This document shows, piece after piece, positions 7,967 to 17,344 of a DNA stretch of 49,800 nucleotides. The notes beneath the pieces are model-generated. The model was given only the letters and a program-made list of their open reading frames with translations, ran no database searches and was not told where the DNA came from. The position numbers and the translations under genes are program-made. The stretch is taken from assembly GCA_964478125.1 (NCBI GenBank), contig CAYZGR010000017.1, positions 1 through 49,800 of the forward strand. Direction: 5' to 3'. The DNA comes from FW021-bin31 sp964478125 (GTDB lineage: Bacteria; Bacteroidota; Bacteroidia; Chitinophagales; Chitinophagaceae). The stretch's first letter is position 1, and each line of letters begins with the position of its first letter.

Positions 7967-10900
7967 TTGGCGTGGGTTTTAAGTTCACTCCTGGTCCTCC
8001 TGTTTCTGATCATTGTTTTACTGAATGTTCCCCAGGTTCAAAACCTGTTAAAAGATATAGCGATTAAATATCTGAATAAAAAATTGCATACCACCGTGCA
8101 ACTGGATCACCTGGCTTTAAAAATACCCTCCTCCATAGAATTGGATTCTTTATATGTAGCCGATCAGTCCAATGATACGCTCGTTTATAGCGGACACCTT
8201 TTTGTCAAAATAGATATGTTGGGATTATTGTCCGGGAGCGTTCATATTGATTCTGTTCGTTTGGACCATTTCACTGCCCGTATTTCCCGCACGCTTCCTG
8301 ATACCGCCTTTAATTTTGATTATATACTTGATGCTTTTGGCGCCAACGAAACGGATACGACAACGGATACCTCTTCTTCCGGCCCTTTTTATATAGGAGC
8401 CATTCATCTGTCTGATATCCGGTTGCATTATGAGGATGTGGTGACCGGTTATGATGCGTCGGCCGTACTCGGGGATTTTGCTACCCGGTTTAAGGAATTT
8501 AATCTGGACAGCATGCGGTTTCTTTTAGACAGCATTAAGCTGGCTGATGTAAATGCCGATATGGTTGTCAATAGGCCCCTTATAAAATCGAAAGAAAACC
8601 CTTCGGAGGATACCGCGGGAGGAGCTGCCATGCCGGATTTCAATTTTTCAGGACTGGTTTTCAATAACCTGAATGTTCGATATGAAGACCATATTTCAGA
8701 AATGCAGGGTAACATCAAACTGGACACCCTGCTGTTGTACCCTGACAAACTGGATTTAAACAATCAGAACATCCGATTGAAAAGACTGGCATTAAACCAT
8801 TCGGAGATTGTTTTTAGCATGAAGTCGGCTCCTGATCAAAAGAAAACAGCTTCCCGGGTTACAGCTACATCGCCGGAGAATGCGTATGCAAGGCCATGGT
8901 TTATTACTCTGGACAGTTTGCAGTTGATACAGGATCACTTCAAATTTGACGATCGGGGACAGCCTCATCAGGCGCAGGGGATAGATTTCAATCATCTGGA
9001 TGTAACGGATTTCAATCTGCTGGCCTCCGATATATATTATTCTGATGATTCCTCTCATGCTGCTGTGGGTAATATTACCTTCCGTGAACAATCAGGCTTC
9101 GATTTGCAGAAACTGGAAACAGATGCAACTTATACGCATCATGGAGCGGCCTTAAAAAACCTGATTCTGCAAACTCCCAATAGCCGTATCAGCCGGACGC
9201 TGGCTATAAGTTATCCTTCTTTAGACTCCTTATCGGCTGATCCGGGAAGCATGGGAGTAGATGTGAATATTGATTCCGCGCAGATCGGTTTAAAGGATCT
9301 GTTTTATTTCCAGCCGGATATGGCTTCGAATACATATCTTTCCGGCCTTGCAAAGCGCCCCATCCAACTTCATGGCGCTCTTACCGGTAAACTGAATGAT
9401 CTGGTAATTGATTCTTTTTGGATAAAAGCCGCAACGAATACTTCACTGGCATTGAAGGCTCATCTGGTCAATATGTTACAGGCGGATAAAGCGGATTTTG
9501 ATGTGGTTTTGGATCATTTTACAACCGGAAGAAAGGACCTCCAGGCGCTATTGCCCGACAGCCTGATCCCTTCTTCCGTACGTATTCCAGGCCGTCTTAC
9601 TTTGTCAGGAGATTATAAGGGCTCTTTACAAAGTTTTGACAGCCGTTTAAAACTAACGAGCTCGGACGGCGGCGGCAGGGTACGGGCGAGCATTAAAGAT
9701 CTCGGGGACTCACTTCATGCGGCATATGATATATTGGCCGGTTTTAAGGACCTTCAATTGGGAAATATTTTAAGAAACGACACTTTATATGGTCCTGTTT
9801 CGCTTACGGTTTCGGTGAAGGGTACGGGATTGAAGCCAAAGCGCATGCAAGCCCGGATGGAAGGCCATATTCGGCAAGCCTTTTATCGGGGGTATAATTA
9901 TCACGAGCTGAATATGGAGGGTACTATCATGAATGGTTCAGCAGTTATTCATGCGGGGATGAAAGATCCCAATCTTGATTTTGCTCTTAATTCACAGGCA
10001 GATTTTAATGATAGCATTCCCGGAATCAAAATGGATCTGGTTTTAAATAACGCAGATTTGCACGCATTGCATTTTATGGAAGATACTTTGCAATTAAAGG
10101 GCTGTATGAATGCAGATTTTGACCGGTTAGATATAGATAAACCGGATGGCAGGTTGACTTTAACAAATTGGGAGATCCGCCATGGACAGGAGGATATTCA
10201 TATTGATTCCGTGTTGTTGAAGGCCGTTTCATCGGATTCCCTGAATAAAATACAATTTAGTTCTCCTTTGGCTACTCTGGATATGACCGGCAATTATAAA
10301 TTGAGTGAAGCCGGGTCCTGGATACAATATTTTCGGGATGAATTTTTGGGTGCGGATAGCTCTGGGGTAATTAAAAAAGACAGTCTTTCTCCCTGGGAGA
10401 TGCAGCTGGATATCCAATTATTGGCTTCTTCACTATGGCATCAGCTATTGCCTTCCATCCAAAGTTTTAACGGCGCCCGGATTAACGGTTCCGTTACTTC
10501 CGATCCCGAAAACATTCGCTTCGACGGTGCTTTTGCTCCATTTGATTTTAGCGGTATTGCAGTAGATTCTGTCCACCTTGGTCTTTTTACCGGAGCGGGG
10601 AAACTCCACTATGGCTTAACGGGGAACACCATCCGAAACAGCGCTATAGACATCCCGTATCTGTATTTGTCCGGGCAATTGGATAGCAATGCTGCATCAC
10701 TGGATCTTAAGATCCTTGATCAGGAAAAGAAAGATCGCTATCATCTTGCAGGGAAACTGGGTATGAGCGCCAATTCTTATAATTTTAGTCTGGACCCTGA
10801 CAGCCTGCAGTTGAACTATGAGCGCTGGGAAGTACCCCGGGATAATTATATACGCTATGCTCCGAACAACCTCGTGGTGCATCACCTAAAACTTCAAAAT

Positions 10901-12928
10901 GGGAGTCAATATTTATCCGTAAACAGCGACAGCGCGTCGGCTCTAAGTCCTTTGAACATTGCTTTCCATGAATTTGAGATTTCAACTATTACCCGGATGG
11001 TCCTGAGCGACTCCATGGACTTGAATGGGCTTATTAACGGAGATGTAAAAGTAGACAGTGTGATGACCCATCCGCTGTTTGTGTCGGACTTGCGTATAGA
11101 TAGTGTCGCTATGGGAAATCAACCTGTCGGCTCTGTTCTTTTAAAAGTGAACAATAAATTAAAGGATACCTATTCGGTAAATATGCAACTTACCGGGAAT
11201 GACAATGACTTGCAGGTTACCGGTGCTTATTACACTTCCGGAGCAGGAAATTTTGATCTTGACATCAACCTGGCTTCACTTCCGCTTTCTACTATTCAAG
11301 CGCTCTCCTTCGGTCAGATCAGGGATGCAAAAGGGGCGTTGACCGGTGACCTTAAGCTTAAAGGAACCGTAGAAACTCCGCATGTGAATGGTGAAATTAC
11401 TTTTAAAGATGCAGGATTAAACGTTACTATGCTCAATAATTATTTTAGCTTGCCGGATGAAAGCATTCATTTTAATTCAACAGGGATCCATTTTGACAAT
11501 TTCACTTTATTGGATTCTGCCAATAATAAGGCGGTACTGGATGGCGATATCCTGACGAAAAGATATGAGCATTTTAGTTTTAATCTGGATCTGAATGCAA
11601 AAAATTACCGGTTATTGAATGTGCAAAAAAGCCAGGGAGAACCCTTTTATGGGAAAGTTTATATCAGTGCGGATGCAAAGATCAGGGGGGATGAAAAATT
11701 GCCAAAAATTGATGCGCAGGTAACATTGGAAGATAAATCGGATTTTACGATGGCCCTTCAGGAGGAAAACCCGCAGATCGTTTCCTCCAGTGGGATTGTA
11801 GAATTTGTAGATATGAATGCCCCCCCCGACACGATTCAAGCGCCGCCTCCGGATTCTGTGCAGCATACCAACGGACTGGAAGGTTTGGATGTGAGTGCCA
11901 ATATTGCGGTTGATACCGGCGCCATATTAAATTTAGTCATTGATCCTGTAAGTGGGGATAACCTGAGTGTCCGTGGTAGGGCAAATTTGAATTTTACTAT
12001 GGATCCTGGTGGTAAAATGAGCCTTACCGGGCAGTATACCATTTTAAATGGCGTTTATAACTTGTCGCTGGAAGGGCTTATTAAACGCAAATTTAATATA
12101 ACCAGAGGAAGCCACATTACCTGGACGGGGGATCCTATGTCTGCCGATCTGGATATTACTGCCATGTACGAGGTAGAGACCTCGGCCCTGGACCTGGTGG
12201 AAGACCAGTTGACCGATGTAAGTGATGCTGAAAAAAATAAATATAAACAGCGTTTACCTTTTGAGGTTTATTTGAACCTTAAGGGAGAGTTGATGCATCC
12301 GGATATTAATTTTGAACTGGACATGCCTCAAAAAGCACAGCAGGCTTTTGATGGTGCAGTCTATACCCGGATCAAACAGATCAACACCGATCCTTCGGAA
12401 GTGAACAAGCAAACGCTGGGATTGCTGGTACTTGGACATTTTATCGCTGAGAATCCGTTTGAAACGGCAAACAGCGGCGGTGCGGAGCAAAGGGTCAGGG
12501 AGAGTGCCAGCAAAATACTGTCTCAGCAGCTTAACAGGTTGGCAGGAGACCTGATTCAGGGAGTGGATCTCAATTTTGACCTGCAGTCTTCACAGGATTA
12601 CTCTTCCGGTCAGGCTGAAAATAAGACCAACTTAAATGTAGGGCTGTCCAAATCCCTTTTTAATGACCGAACTACAGTGTATGTTGGCAGCAATATACCG
12701 CTGGAGGGAGGGAATAAACAGCAGTCCTCCCAGATCGTGGGAGATGTTTCCGTAGAATATAAACTTTCCCGCGATGGCCGCTACAGGCTGAGGGCTTACC
12801 GGAAGAATAAATATCAGGGCGTAATAGAAGGAGAATATATTGAAACGGGATTGAGCTTTATTATCGTGATGGATTATAATAAATTTAAGGAGCTATTTAA
12901 AAAAGCTTCAGAGCTTTCGGATGAATAA
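7967..12928 (+). CDS. tamB: TamB-like inner-membrane/periplasmic translocation protein
   Basis: This is a very large protein of 1653 residues from the TTG at 7967. An N-terminal hydrophobic anchor (about residues 3-22) is followed by a long repetitive beta-strand region rich in 'LDSLxL/IDSxxL' phrases, and a C-terminal TamB (DUF490) domain at roughly 1200-1640 (e.g. LTGQYTILNGVYNL, the PMSADLDITAMYEV segment). Known TamB proteins span the periplasm as a beta-taco groove and work with an Omp85 partner. Here that partner (TamL) is encoded next, overlapping by 8 bases or separated by 19 depending on its start. The true start is uncertain: the frame is open to 7916, and an ATT at 7928, six bases after AGGA, would add KTGKVIKKITRT and give a conventional basic leader before the anchor. 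Confidence 0.9.
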   Translation: MAWVLSSLLVLLFLIIVLLNVPQVQNLLKDIAIKYLNKKLHTTVQLDHLALKIPSSIELDSLYVADQSNDTLVYSGHLFVKIDMLGLLSGSVHIDSVRLDHFTARISRTLPDTAFNFDYILDAFGANETDTTTDTSSSGPFYIGAIHLSDIRLHYEDVVTGYDASAVLGDFATRFKEFNLDSMRFLLDSIKLADVNADMVVNRPLIKSKENPSEDTAGGAAMPDFNFSGLVFNNLNVRYEDHISEMQGNIKLDTLLLYPDKLDLNNQNIRLKRLALNHSEIVFSMKSAPDQKKTASRVTATSPENAYARPWFITLDSLQLIQDHFKFDDRGQPHQAQGIDFNHLDVTDFNLLASDIYYSDDSSHAAVGNITFREQSGFDLQKLETDATYTHHGAALKNLILQTPNSRISRTLAISYPSLDSLSADPGSMGVDVNIDSAQIGLKDLFYFQPDMASNTYLSGLAKRPIQLHGALTGKLNDLVIDSFWIKAATNTSLALKAHLVNMLQADKADFDVVLDHFTTGRKDLQALLPDSLIPSSVRIPGRLTLSGDYKGSLQSFDSRLKLTSSDGGGRVRASIKDLGDSLHAAYDILAGFKDLQLGNILRNDTLYGPVSLTVSVKGTGLKPKRMQARMEGHIRQAFYRGYNYHELNMEGTIMNGSAVIHAGMKDPNLDFALNSQADFNDSIPGIKMDLVLNNADLHALHFMEDTLQLKGCMNADFDRLDIDKPDGRLTLTNWEIRHGQEDIHIDSVLLKAVSSDSLNKIQFSSPLATLDMTGNYKLSEAGSWIQYFRDEFLGADSSGVIKKDSLSPWEMQLDIQLLASSLWHQLLPSIQSFNGARINGSVTSDPENIRFDGAFAPFDFSGIAVDSVHLGLFTGAGKLHYGLTGNTIRNSAIDIPYLYLSGQLDSNAASLDLKILDQEKKDRYHLAGKLGMSANSYNFSLDPDSLQLNYERWEVPRDNYIRYAPNNLVVHHLKLQNGSQYLSVNSDSASALSPLNIAFHEFEISTITRMVLSDSMDLNGLINGDVKVDSVMTHPLFVSDLRIDSVAMGNQPVGSVLLKVNNKLKDTYSVNMQLTGNDNDLQVTGAYYTSGAGNFDLDINLASLPLSTIQALSFGQIRDAKGALTGDLKLKGTVETPHVNGEITFKDAGLNVTMLNNYFSLPDESIHFNSTGIHFDNFTLLDSANNKAVLDGDILTKRYEHFSFNLDLNAKNYRLLNVQKSQGEPFYGKVYISADAKIRGDEKLPKIDAQVTLEDKSDFTMALQEENPQIVSSSGIVEFVDMNAPPDTIQAPPPDSVQHTNGLEGLDVSANIAVDTGAILNLVIDPVSGDNLSVRGRANLNFTMDPGGKMSLTGQYTILNGVYNLSLEGLIKRKFNITRGSHITWTGDPMSADLDITAMYEVETSALDLVEDQLTDVSDAEKNKYKQRLPFEVYLNLKGELMHPDINFELDMPQKAQQAFDGAVYTRIKQINTDPSEVNKQTLGLLVLGHFIAENPFETANSGGAEQRVRESASKILSQQLNRLAGDLIQGVDLNFDLQSSQDYSSGQAENKTNLNVGLSKSLFNDRTTVYVGSNIPLEGGNKQQSSQIVGDVSVEYKLSRDGRYRLRAYRKNKYQGVIEGEYIETGLSFIIVMDYNKFKELFKKASELSDE

Positions 12929-12947
12929 AATAGGAGTAAATGAGTTC

Positions 12948-15239
12948 ATGAGAAAATGGAAGTACATACTGTCTGGCTGTATTTTTGCAGGAATGCTGTA
13001 TTCCTGTAGTCCGACGAGGCATTTACAAAAAGGACAGGCGTTATATACGGGCGGGACGATAAAGTATAAGCCTCATGCAGGGACGGCAAAGCGGCTGAAA
13101 GCCAATATGGAAAACCTGCTACGGCCCAAGACCAATACTTCCTTCCTCGGGATGTATCCAAAATTGTTTTTTTATAACATTTCTAAAAAACCCACCGGGA
13201 AAGGACTTAATTATCTTCTCCATGAAAAATGGGGGGAACCCCCGGTGCTGGCAAGCAGTGTAAATCTGACCATTAATGAAAATATTCTCCAAAATTACCT
13301 CCAAAATAAAGGTTTTTTTCAGGCCGGGGTAACTGGCGACCTGTCCCGGAAAAAACAAAAAGCACATGCCTATTATACGGTTGAAGCAGGTCATCGTTAT
13401 CGCATTAACGAAGTATTTTTTCCGGAAGATTCTTCCAGACTTATCAATCGGGAAATAGACAGTTTGCAAGATAAATCAGTCTTAAAACCCGGTGATTTCT
13501 ACGATTTGGATAATATCAAACAGGAGCGTGAACGTGTAAAAGACAGCCTGAAAGATAAAGGCTATTTCTACTTTATCCCTGATAATCTTGTAGTTCAGGC
13601 AGATAGCAATTTAAGCGGGAAAGTCAATTTATATCTAAAAGTAAAAAAAGATGCGCCGGAAGCCGCTTTAAAAAAATACAGGATCAATAAGGTTAAAGTT
13701 TTTGCCGATTATTCCTTAAAAAAGGATTCTCTTTTAAGAGGTCTGGCAGGGGAAGAATATAAAGGGCTGGATATTATTGATCCCCGCCACCTCTTTAGGC
13801 CCTCCATTTTTTCCCGTTCTATTTATTTATCTCCGGGAAATTTATATACGCTGGATGATCATGAATTAACGCTGAACAGACTGGTGAATCTGGGCGCCTT
13901 TAAATTTGTAAAAGTAGAATTTATAGAGGCAAACCGCGATTCGGCTTTGAAGACAGGGCTGCTGAATGCCAATGTTTATCTGACCCCGGCCAAGAAAAAG
14001 TCGTTGAGGTTGGAGCTTACCGGTAATTCACGTTCCAATAACTACGTGGGTTCTTCCGTGAACCTCAGTTGGCAGAACAGGAATTTTTTCCGGGGGGCGG
14101 AGCTCTTTAAGCTAAACCTCGGCGGAGCCTTTGAGACCCAGGTAGGCGGAGATCAGAATTCTTCCAATACCTATTCTTTTTCACCGGGTGTTTCTATTGA
14201 GGTACCGCGTTTTGTGACGCCTTTTCAGATCATAAACCTTTCCCGGGTAAAGGTTCCTAAAACGAGATTGGAAGTTAATTATAACCTGCTCAACCGGAGA
14301 AATTATTATAACCTGAATTCCTTTAATCTAAAGGCGGGCTATAATTGGATGTCCAATTCAAAAATGACCAATACTTTTAACTTGTTTGATGTGACTTATG
14401 TCTTGCCCTCTCATATTACCCCTGTATTTCAGGATATTCTGGACAAGGACCCCACGCTTCAACGCAGCTTTAGAAGGCAGTTTATCTTAAGTACGAATTA
14501 TCGTTTTGAATATTCAAATCGCTCGGAGAATAAAAGAGCTAACAATATTTATTTTGATGGTCAGGCGGATGTATCGGGAAATCTGCTGGGACTTTTTATG
14601 GGAAAACATGACTATCAACATCCCGCCACTTTATTGGGAAGTCCCTTTTCCCAGTATTTGAAACTAAGTGCGGATTTCCGGGATTATTGGCATCTCAATC
14701 ATAAAGGACTGGACTGGGTAAATAGGGTTTATGCCGGATATGGTTATTCCTACGGTAATTCTTATAGCCTTCCTTTTGTCAAACAATTTTTTGTGGGAGG
14801 GAGCAACAGCTTGAGGGGATTTCGTGCAAGGACACTCGGACCGGGTACTTATCATACTGCAAAGACCGGTTTTCAGGCTAATGAGGCCGGCGATATAAAA
14901 GTAGAGTTAAATACAGAACTAAGGTTTCATCTTGTCAGCGTAGTAAATGGAGCCCTATTTGCCGATGCCGGAAATATATGGCTTTTGCGATCTGCTCTTA
15001 CCAAACCCGGCGGGAAATTTGACTTCCATAGAGCAATGAGACAGTTGGCTGTAAGTTCCGGACTGGGATTGCGCTTTGACCTTTCTTTTTTTGTGCTGCG
15101 TTTTGACCTCGCCTTTCCTCTGAGGAAACCCTGGTTACCTGAAGGAGAACGGTGGGTATTTAACCAGATAGACTTCGGAAGTAAACAATGGAGAAAAGAA
15201 AATCTGGTGCTGAATATTGCCATTGGCTATCCCTTCTAG
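12948..15239 (+). CDS. tamL: TamL: Omp85-family (BamA/TamA) outer-membrane lipoprotein
   Basis: This is a 763-residue outer-membrane protein. A lipoprotein signal ends at Leu17-Tyr-Ser-Cys20, which marks the Bacteroidota TamA variant called TamL. POTRA-like material occupies about residues 60-340 (for example the segment around 'YRINEVFFPEDS'), followed by a 16-strand Omp85 barrel from about 360 to the C-terminal Phe. The conserved Omp85 'FFVGGSNSLRGF' signature precedes the last strands. It is the partner of the preceding TamB-like gene in insertion or assembly of outer-membrane components. The ATG at 12948 is preferred over 12921 because AGGAG (12932-12936) lies 11 bases upstream and the lipoprotein signal then starts with Met-Arg-Lys. 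Confidence 0.9.
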   Translation: MRKWKYILSGCIFAGMLYSCSPTRHLQKGQALYTGGTIKYKPHAGTAKRLKANMENLLRPKTNTSFLGMYPKLFFYNISKKPTGKGLNYLLHEKWGEPPVLASSVNLTINENILQNYLQNKGFFQAGVTGDLSRKKQKAHAYYTVEAGHRYRINEVFFPEDSSRLINREIDSLQDKSVLKPGDFYDLDNIKQERERVKDSLKDKGYFYFIPDNLVVQADSNLSGKVNLYLKVKKDAPEAALKKYRINKVKVFADYSLKKDSLLRGLAGEEYKGLDIIDPRHLFRPSIFSRSIYLSPGNLYTLDDHELTLNRLVNLGAFKFVKVEFIEANRDSALKTGLLNANVYLTPAKKKSLRLELTGNSRSNNYVGSSVNLSWQNRNFFRGAELFKLNLGGAFETQVGGDQNSSNTYSFSPGVSIEVPRFVTPFQIINLSRVKVPKTRLEVNYNLLNRRNYYNLNSFNLKAGYNWMSNSKMTNTFNLFDVTYVLPSHITPVFQDILDKDPTLQRSFRRQFILSTNYRFEYSNRSENKRANNIYFDGQADVSGNLLGLFMGKHDYQHPATLLGSPFSQYLKLSADFRDYWHLNHKGLDWVNRVYAGYGYSYGNSYSLPFVKQFFVGGSNSLRGFRARTLGPGTYHTAKTGFQANEAGDIKVELNTELRFHLVSVVNGALFADAGNIWLLRSALTKPGGKFDFHRAMRQLAVSSGLGLRFDLSFFVLRFDLAFPLRKPWLPEGERWVFNQIDFGSKQWRKENLVLNIAIGYPF

Positions 15240-15270
15240 GATCTTTTGGGGTTTAATTAAATAAATGTAA

Positions 15271-15278
15271 TAGATTTG
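15271..15278 (+). promoter_or_regulatory. -7 box (TAGATTTG) of the di-iron repair gene
   Basis: An exact TAnnTTTG element, with TTTTG 22 bases upstream (15244-15248). It lies 82 bases before the ATG at 15361. Confidence 0.6.
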
Positions 15279-15360
15279 TAAAAAAGATCGGGAATGAGTC
15301 ATCAGCTTTGTTAAGATCTGCTATGCCGGTATTCGTTAGAGCTTAAAATTGAGATTTATA

Positions 15361-16347
15361 ATGGCTTTCGATATTCTTGATGTGACAAAAATAGCCCCTC
15401 CGCTCAAGCACGCTACCATCTTTCAACATTTTGATATGCTTGCTGCTGGAGATGCTTTTATTCTTCAGAATGATCACGATCCTAAGCCGGTATATTACGA
15501 GCTTTTGGATAAAAATGGAAATATTTTTGATTGGGAATATCTGGAACAGGGGCCGCAACGATGGAGCATAAAGATCAGCAGGAAGGGCGTCCTCCGCAAA
15601 CCAATAATGGAGGATGAGCCTATGCCTCCGGAAGAGACCATAGGCGGTCTGGCAGCTAAAGATCCGCGGAAGGTGGAAATATTCAAGAAATTTGGTCTGC
15701 AATATGGTTATGAGGGCGCCAAAACTCTGAAAGAAGCCTGCAAGGATGCAGAGGTATTATTTTCCGCGGTACACAGGGCGTTGAATATGTTAGAAAAGAA
15801 TCGTACGCCTATAGAACCGGCTCATAATTATGACAATTGGGAACTGGATTTTCTGATCAATTATATTGTAAAATTCCATCATCAATATGTCGAAGATCAA
15901 GTAGAAACGCTGACGGATCTTTCAGCACGGGTGGCGGCGCATCACGGTCCGGTTCACCCTGAATTGTATCAGGTCAGGGAGCATGTGAATGCATTGCTGG
16001 AAGAATTGCAGAGGCACCAGACGAAAGAAGAGAAGGTACTCTTTCCCTTTATAAAGGAAATGGTGAATAGTAAAAAGAAGGAGGGTTCTTTCAAACCTCC
16101 GGCTCTCGGTTCTATAGTAGATTCCATCAGCCTGATATTGGAGGATCATCGTTTCTTCGTGAGCCATCTTCAGGATATTGCTCGACTGACTACAAACTAT
16201 AAAATTCCCGAGGATGCTTGCGGAAGCCTTAATTTGTATTATCAAAAGCTGAAGGAACTGGAAGAAGATATGCAGCAGCATCTTCATTTGGAGAACAACA
16301 TCCTTTATCCAAAGGCGGTAAAACTGGAAAAAGAATTAAATCATTAG
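15361..16347 (+). CDS. RIC-type di-iron (hemerythrin-like) repair protein with DUF2249 domain
   Basis: This is 328 residues in three parts. DUF2249 covers about 1-75 (the NDHDPKP and EYLEQGP motifs). A ScdA_N/DUF542-like stretch lies at about 100-135. The hemerythrin-like domain, about 160-325, resembles YtfE/ScdA, which repair Fe-S clusters after nitric-oxide or oxidative damage. The di-iron ligands are all recognisable: His174, His219, Glu223, His263, His307 and Glu311, with the i/i+4 His-Glu pairs of the family. The odd point is the ScdA_N segment. Where the family has the Cys-Cys-Gly-Gly turn, this protein has Gly116-Tyr-Glu-Gly119, so the paired cysteines are gone. It leads a group with a cupin, a flavodoxin and a cytochrome c. 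The start is ATG 15361; a TTG at 15349 is less likely. Confidence 0.88.
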   Translation: MAFDILDVTKIAPPLKHATIFQHFDMLAAGDAFILQNDHDPKPVYYELLDKNGNIFDWEYLEQGPQRWSIKISRKGVLRKPIMEDEPMPPEETIGGLAAKDPRKVEIFKKFGLQYGYEGAKTLKEACKDAEVLFSAVHRALNMLEKNRTPIEPAHNYDNWELDFLINYIVKFHHQYVEDQVETLTDLSARVAAHHGPVHPELYQVREHVNALLEELQRHQTKEEKVLFPFIKEMVNSKKKEGSFKPPALGSIVDSISLILEDHRFFVSHLQDIARLTTNYKIPEDACGSLNLYYQKLKELEEDMQQHLHLENNILYPKAVKLEKELNH

Positions 16348-16350
16348 AAT

Positions 16351-16665
16351 ATGGGTATAGCGCGTATTTATAAAAATGAAGGTTGCCAGGTGATGAAGGC
16401 AGAAATAAAGAAAGGAAGCAGGATGCCGGTACATTATGCCACCTCGGAGGCATTTGTCATGGTGGCTAAAGGATGTGGTGAGATCATATACAGTAATAGC
16501 GAACAAAAGCTGGAACCGGGTATGTATATTCACATTCCCCGGGCAAAACCCCATGTCTTAAAAATAGAAAAGGATTTTGAGGCCTATATTATAATTGATG
16601 AAGATGCATCCCTCGAATTTACCGGCGGTACGATGGAAGCTAAAGATTTCGCCTCCGGCATCTGA
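16351..16665 (+). CDS. Small cupin-domain protein
   Basis: This is a 104-residue single-domain protein with the cupin beta-barrel pattern: a first motif around residues 20-45 (PVHYATSEAFVMVAKGCGEI) and a second around 55-70 (PGMYIHIPRAKPHVLK). The first motif keeps one His (His28) but not the usual His-x-His pair, and the second keeps His68, so metal binding is uncertain. It begins 3 bases after the RIC-type gene stop and is certainly co-transcribed with it. Small cupins beside hemerythrin-like proteins may act as sensors or accessory binding proteins; its function here is unknown. Confidence 0.8.
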   Translation: MGIARIYKNEGCQVMKAEIKKGSRMPVHYATSEAFVMVAKGCGEIIYSNSEQKLEPGMYIHIPRAKPHVLKIEKDFEAYIIIDEDASLEFTGGTMEAKDFASGI

Positions 16666-16724
16666 CCTCCTATAGGCAGAAGTGGTAATATTATCCTTTC
16701 CCGTAAATCTTTTATCCTTTTCTT

Positions 16725-16732
16725 TAAGTTTG
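16725..16732 (+). promoter_or_regulatory. -7 box (TAAGTTTG) of the flavodoxin gene
   Basis: An exact TAnnTTTG element, 50 bases before the ATG at 16783, indicating that the flavodoxin can be transcribed independently of the RIC-cupin pair. Confidence 0.6.
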
Positions 16733-16782
16733 CTGTGTGAAAAACTCATTATTTCGTGTTCGGTTTAAATGTACAGGGAATA

Positions 16783-17262
16783 ATGGAAAGGGAAATTTTT
16801 TTAGATAAAACCATCGGGAAGGACCGGGTTCCAATATGGATCATTTATGGTACGCATACCGGAAATTGTATGCAATTGGCCGAAGAAGCGGCAGAGGAAA
16901 TACGAAAGCAGGGAAAAGAAACGAAGGTTTGCGACATGGAAGATTTTGATGTGGAGGAGTTGAAAGATATTGAGAAACTGCTGGTCATTGTCAGTACAGA
17001 TGGAGAAGGCGATCCGCCGCTGATGGCAGAGGATCTGCTTGAATATCTCCAAAGTGGAGATGGGCCTCGGTTGAATCATTTGTCATACAGTGTACTGGCA
17101 CTTGGGGATACGGATTATTATGATTTTTGCCAGGCCGGAAAGAATTTTGATACGGCGCTTGAAAAGCTTGGGGCTGAAAGAATCGCTGAACGCGTGGATT
17201 GTGATGTGGATTTTGAAGAAGATTATACAAAATGGCTTAATGAGATATTAAAAAAGATTTGA
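16783..17262 (+). CDS. Flavodoxin-domain protein (CysJ/P450-reductase-like FMN domain)
   Basis: This is about 159 residues forming a stand-alone FMN domain. The phosphate loop is YGTHTGNC. The STDGEGDPP loop and LGDTDYYDFCQAGKNFD are the hallmarks of the FMN domain of sulfite reductase alpha and cytochrome P450 reductases, not of classical short flavodoxins, and the C-terminal RVDCDVDFE phrase is also CysJ-like. No FAD/NADPH module follows, so the protein must receive electrons from a separate reductase. The ATG at 16783 is chosen (AGGGAA just upstream); a GTG at 16756 would add nine residues. It sits between the RIC-cupin pair and a cytochrome c, which suggests a redox role in the same stress response; this is inferred. 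Confidence 0.87.
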   Translation: MEREIFLDKTIGKDRVPIWIIYGTHTGNCMQLAEEAAEEIRKQGKETKVCDMEDFDVEELKDIEKLLVIVSTDGEGDPPLMAEDLLEYLQSGDGPRLNHLSYSVLALGDTDYYDFCQAGKNFDTALEKLGAERIAERVDCDVDFEEDYTKWLNEILKKI

Positions 17263-17308
17263 AGTAATAAGAGACCGGGCTGTCGTTTATTTTTATTCTA
17301 ATTTGTTG

Positions 17309-17316
17309 TATTTTTG
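17309..17316 (+). promoter_or_regulatory. -7 box (TATTTTTG) of the cytochrome c gene
   Basis: An exact TAnnTTTG element, 28 bases before the start at 17345. Confidence 0.6.
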
Positions 17317-17344
17317 ACCCGCTAAAAAAATAAAAATCGATATA

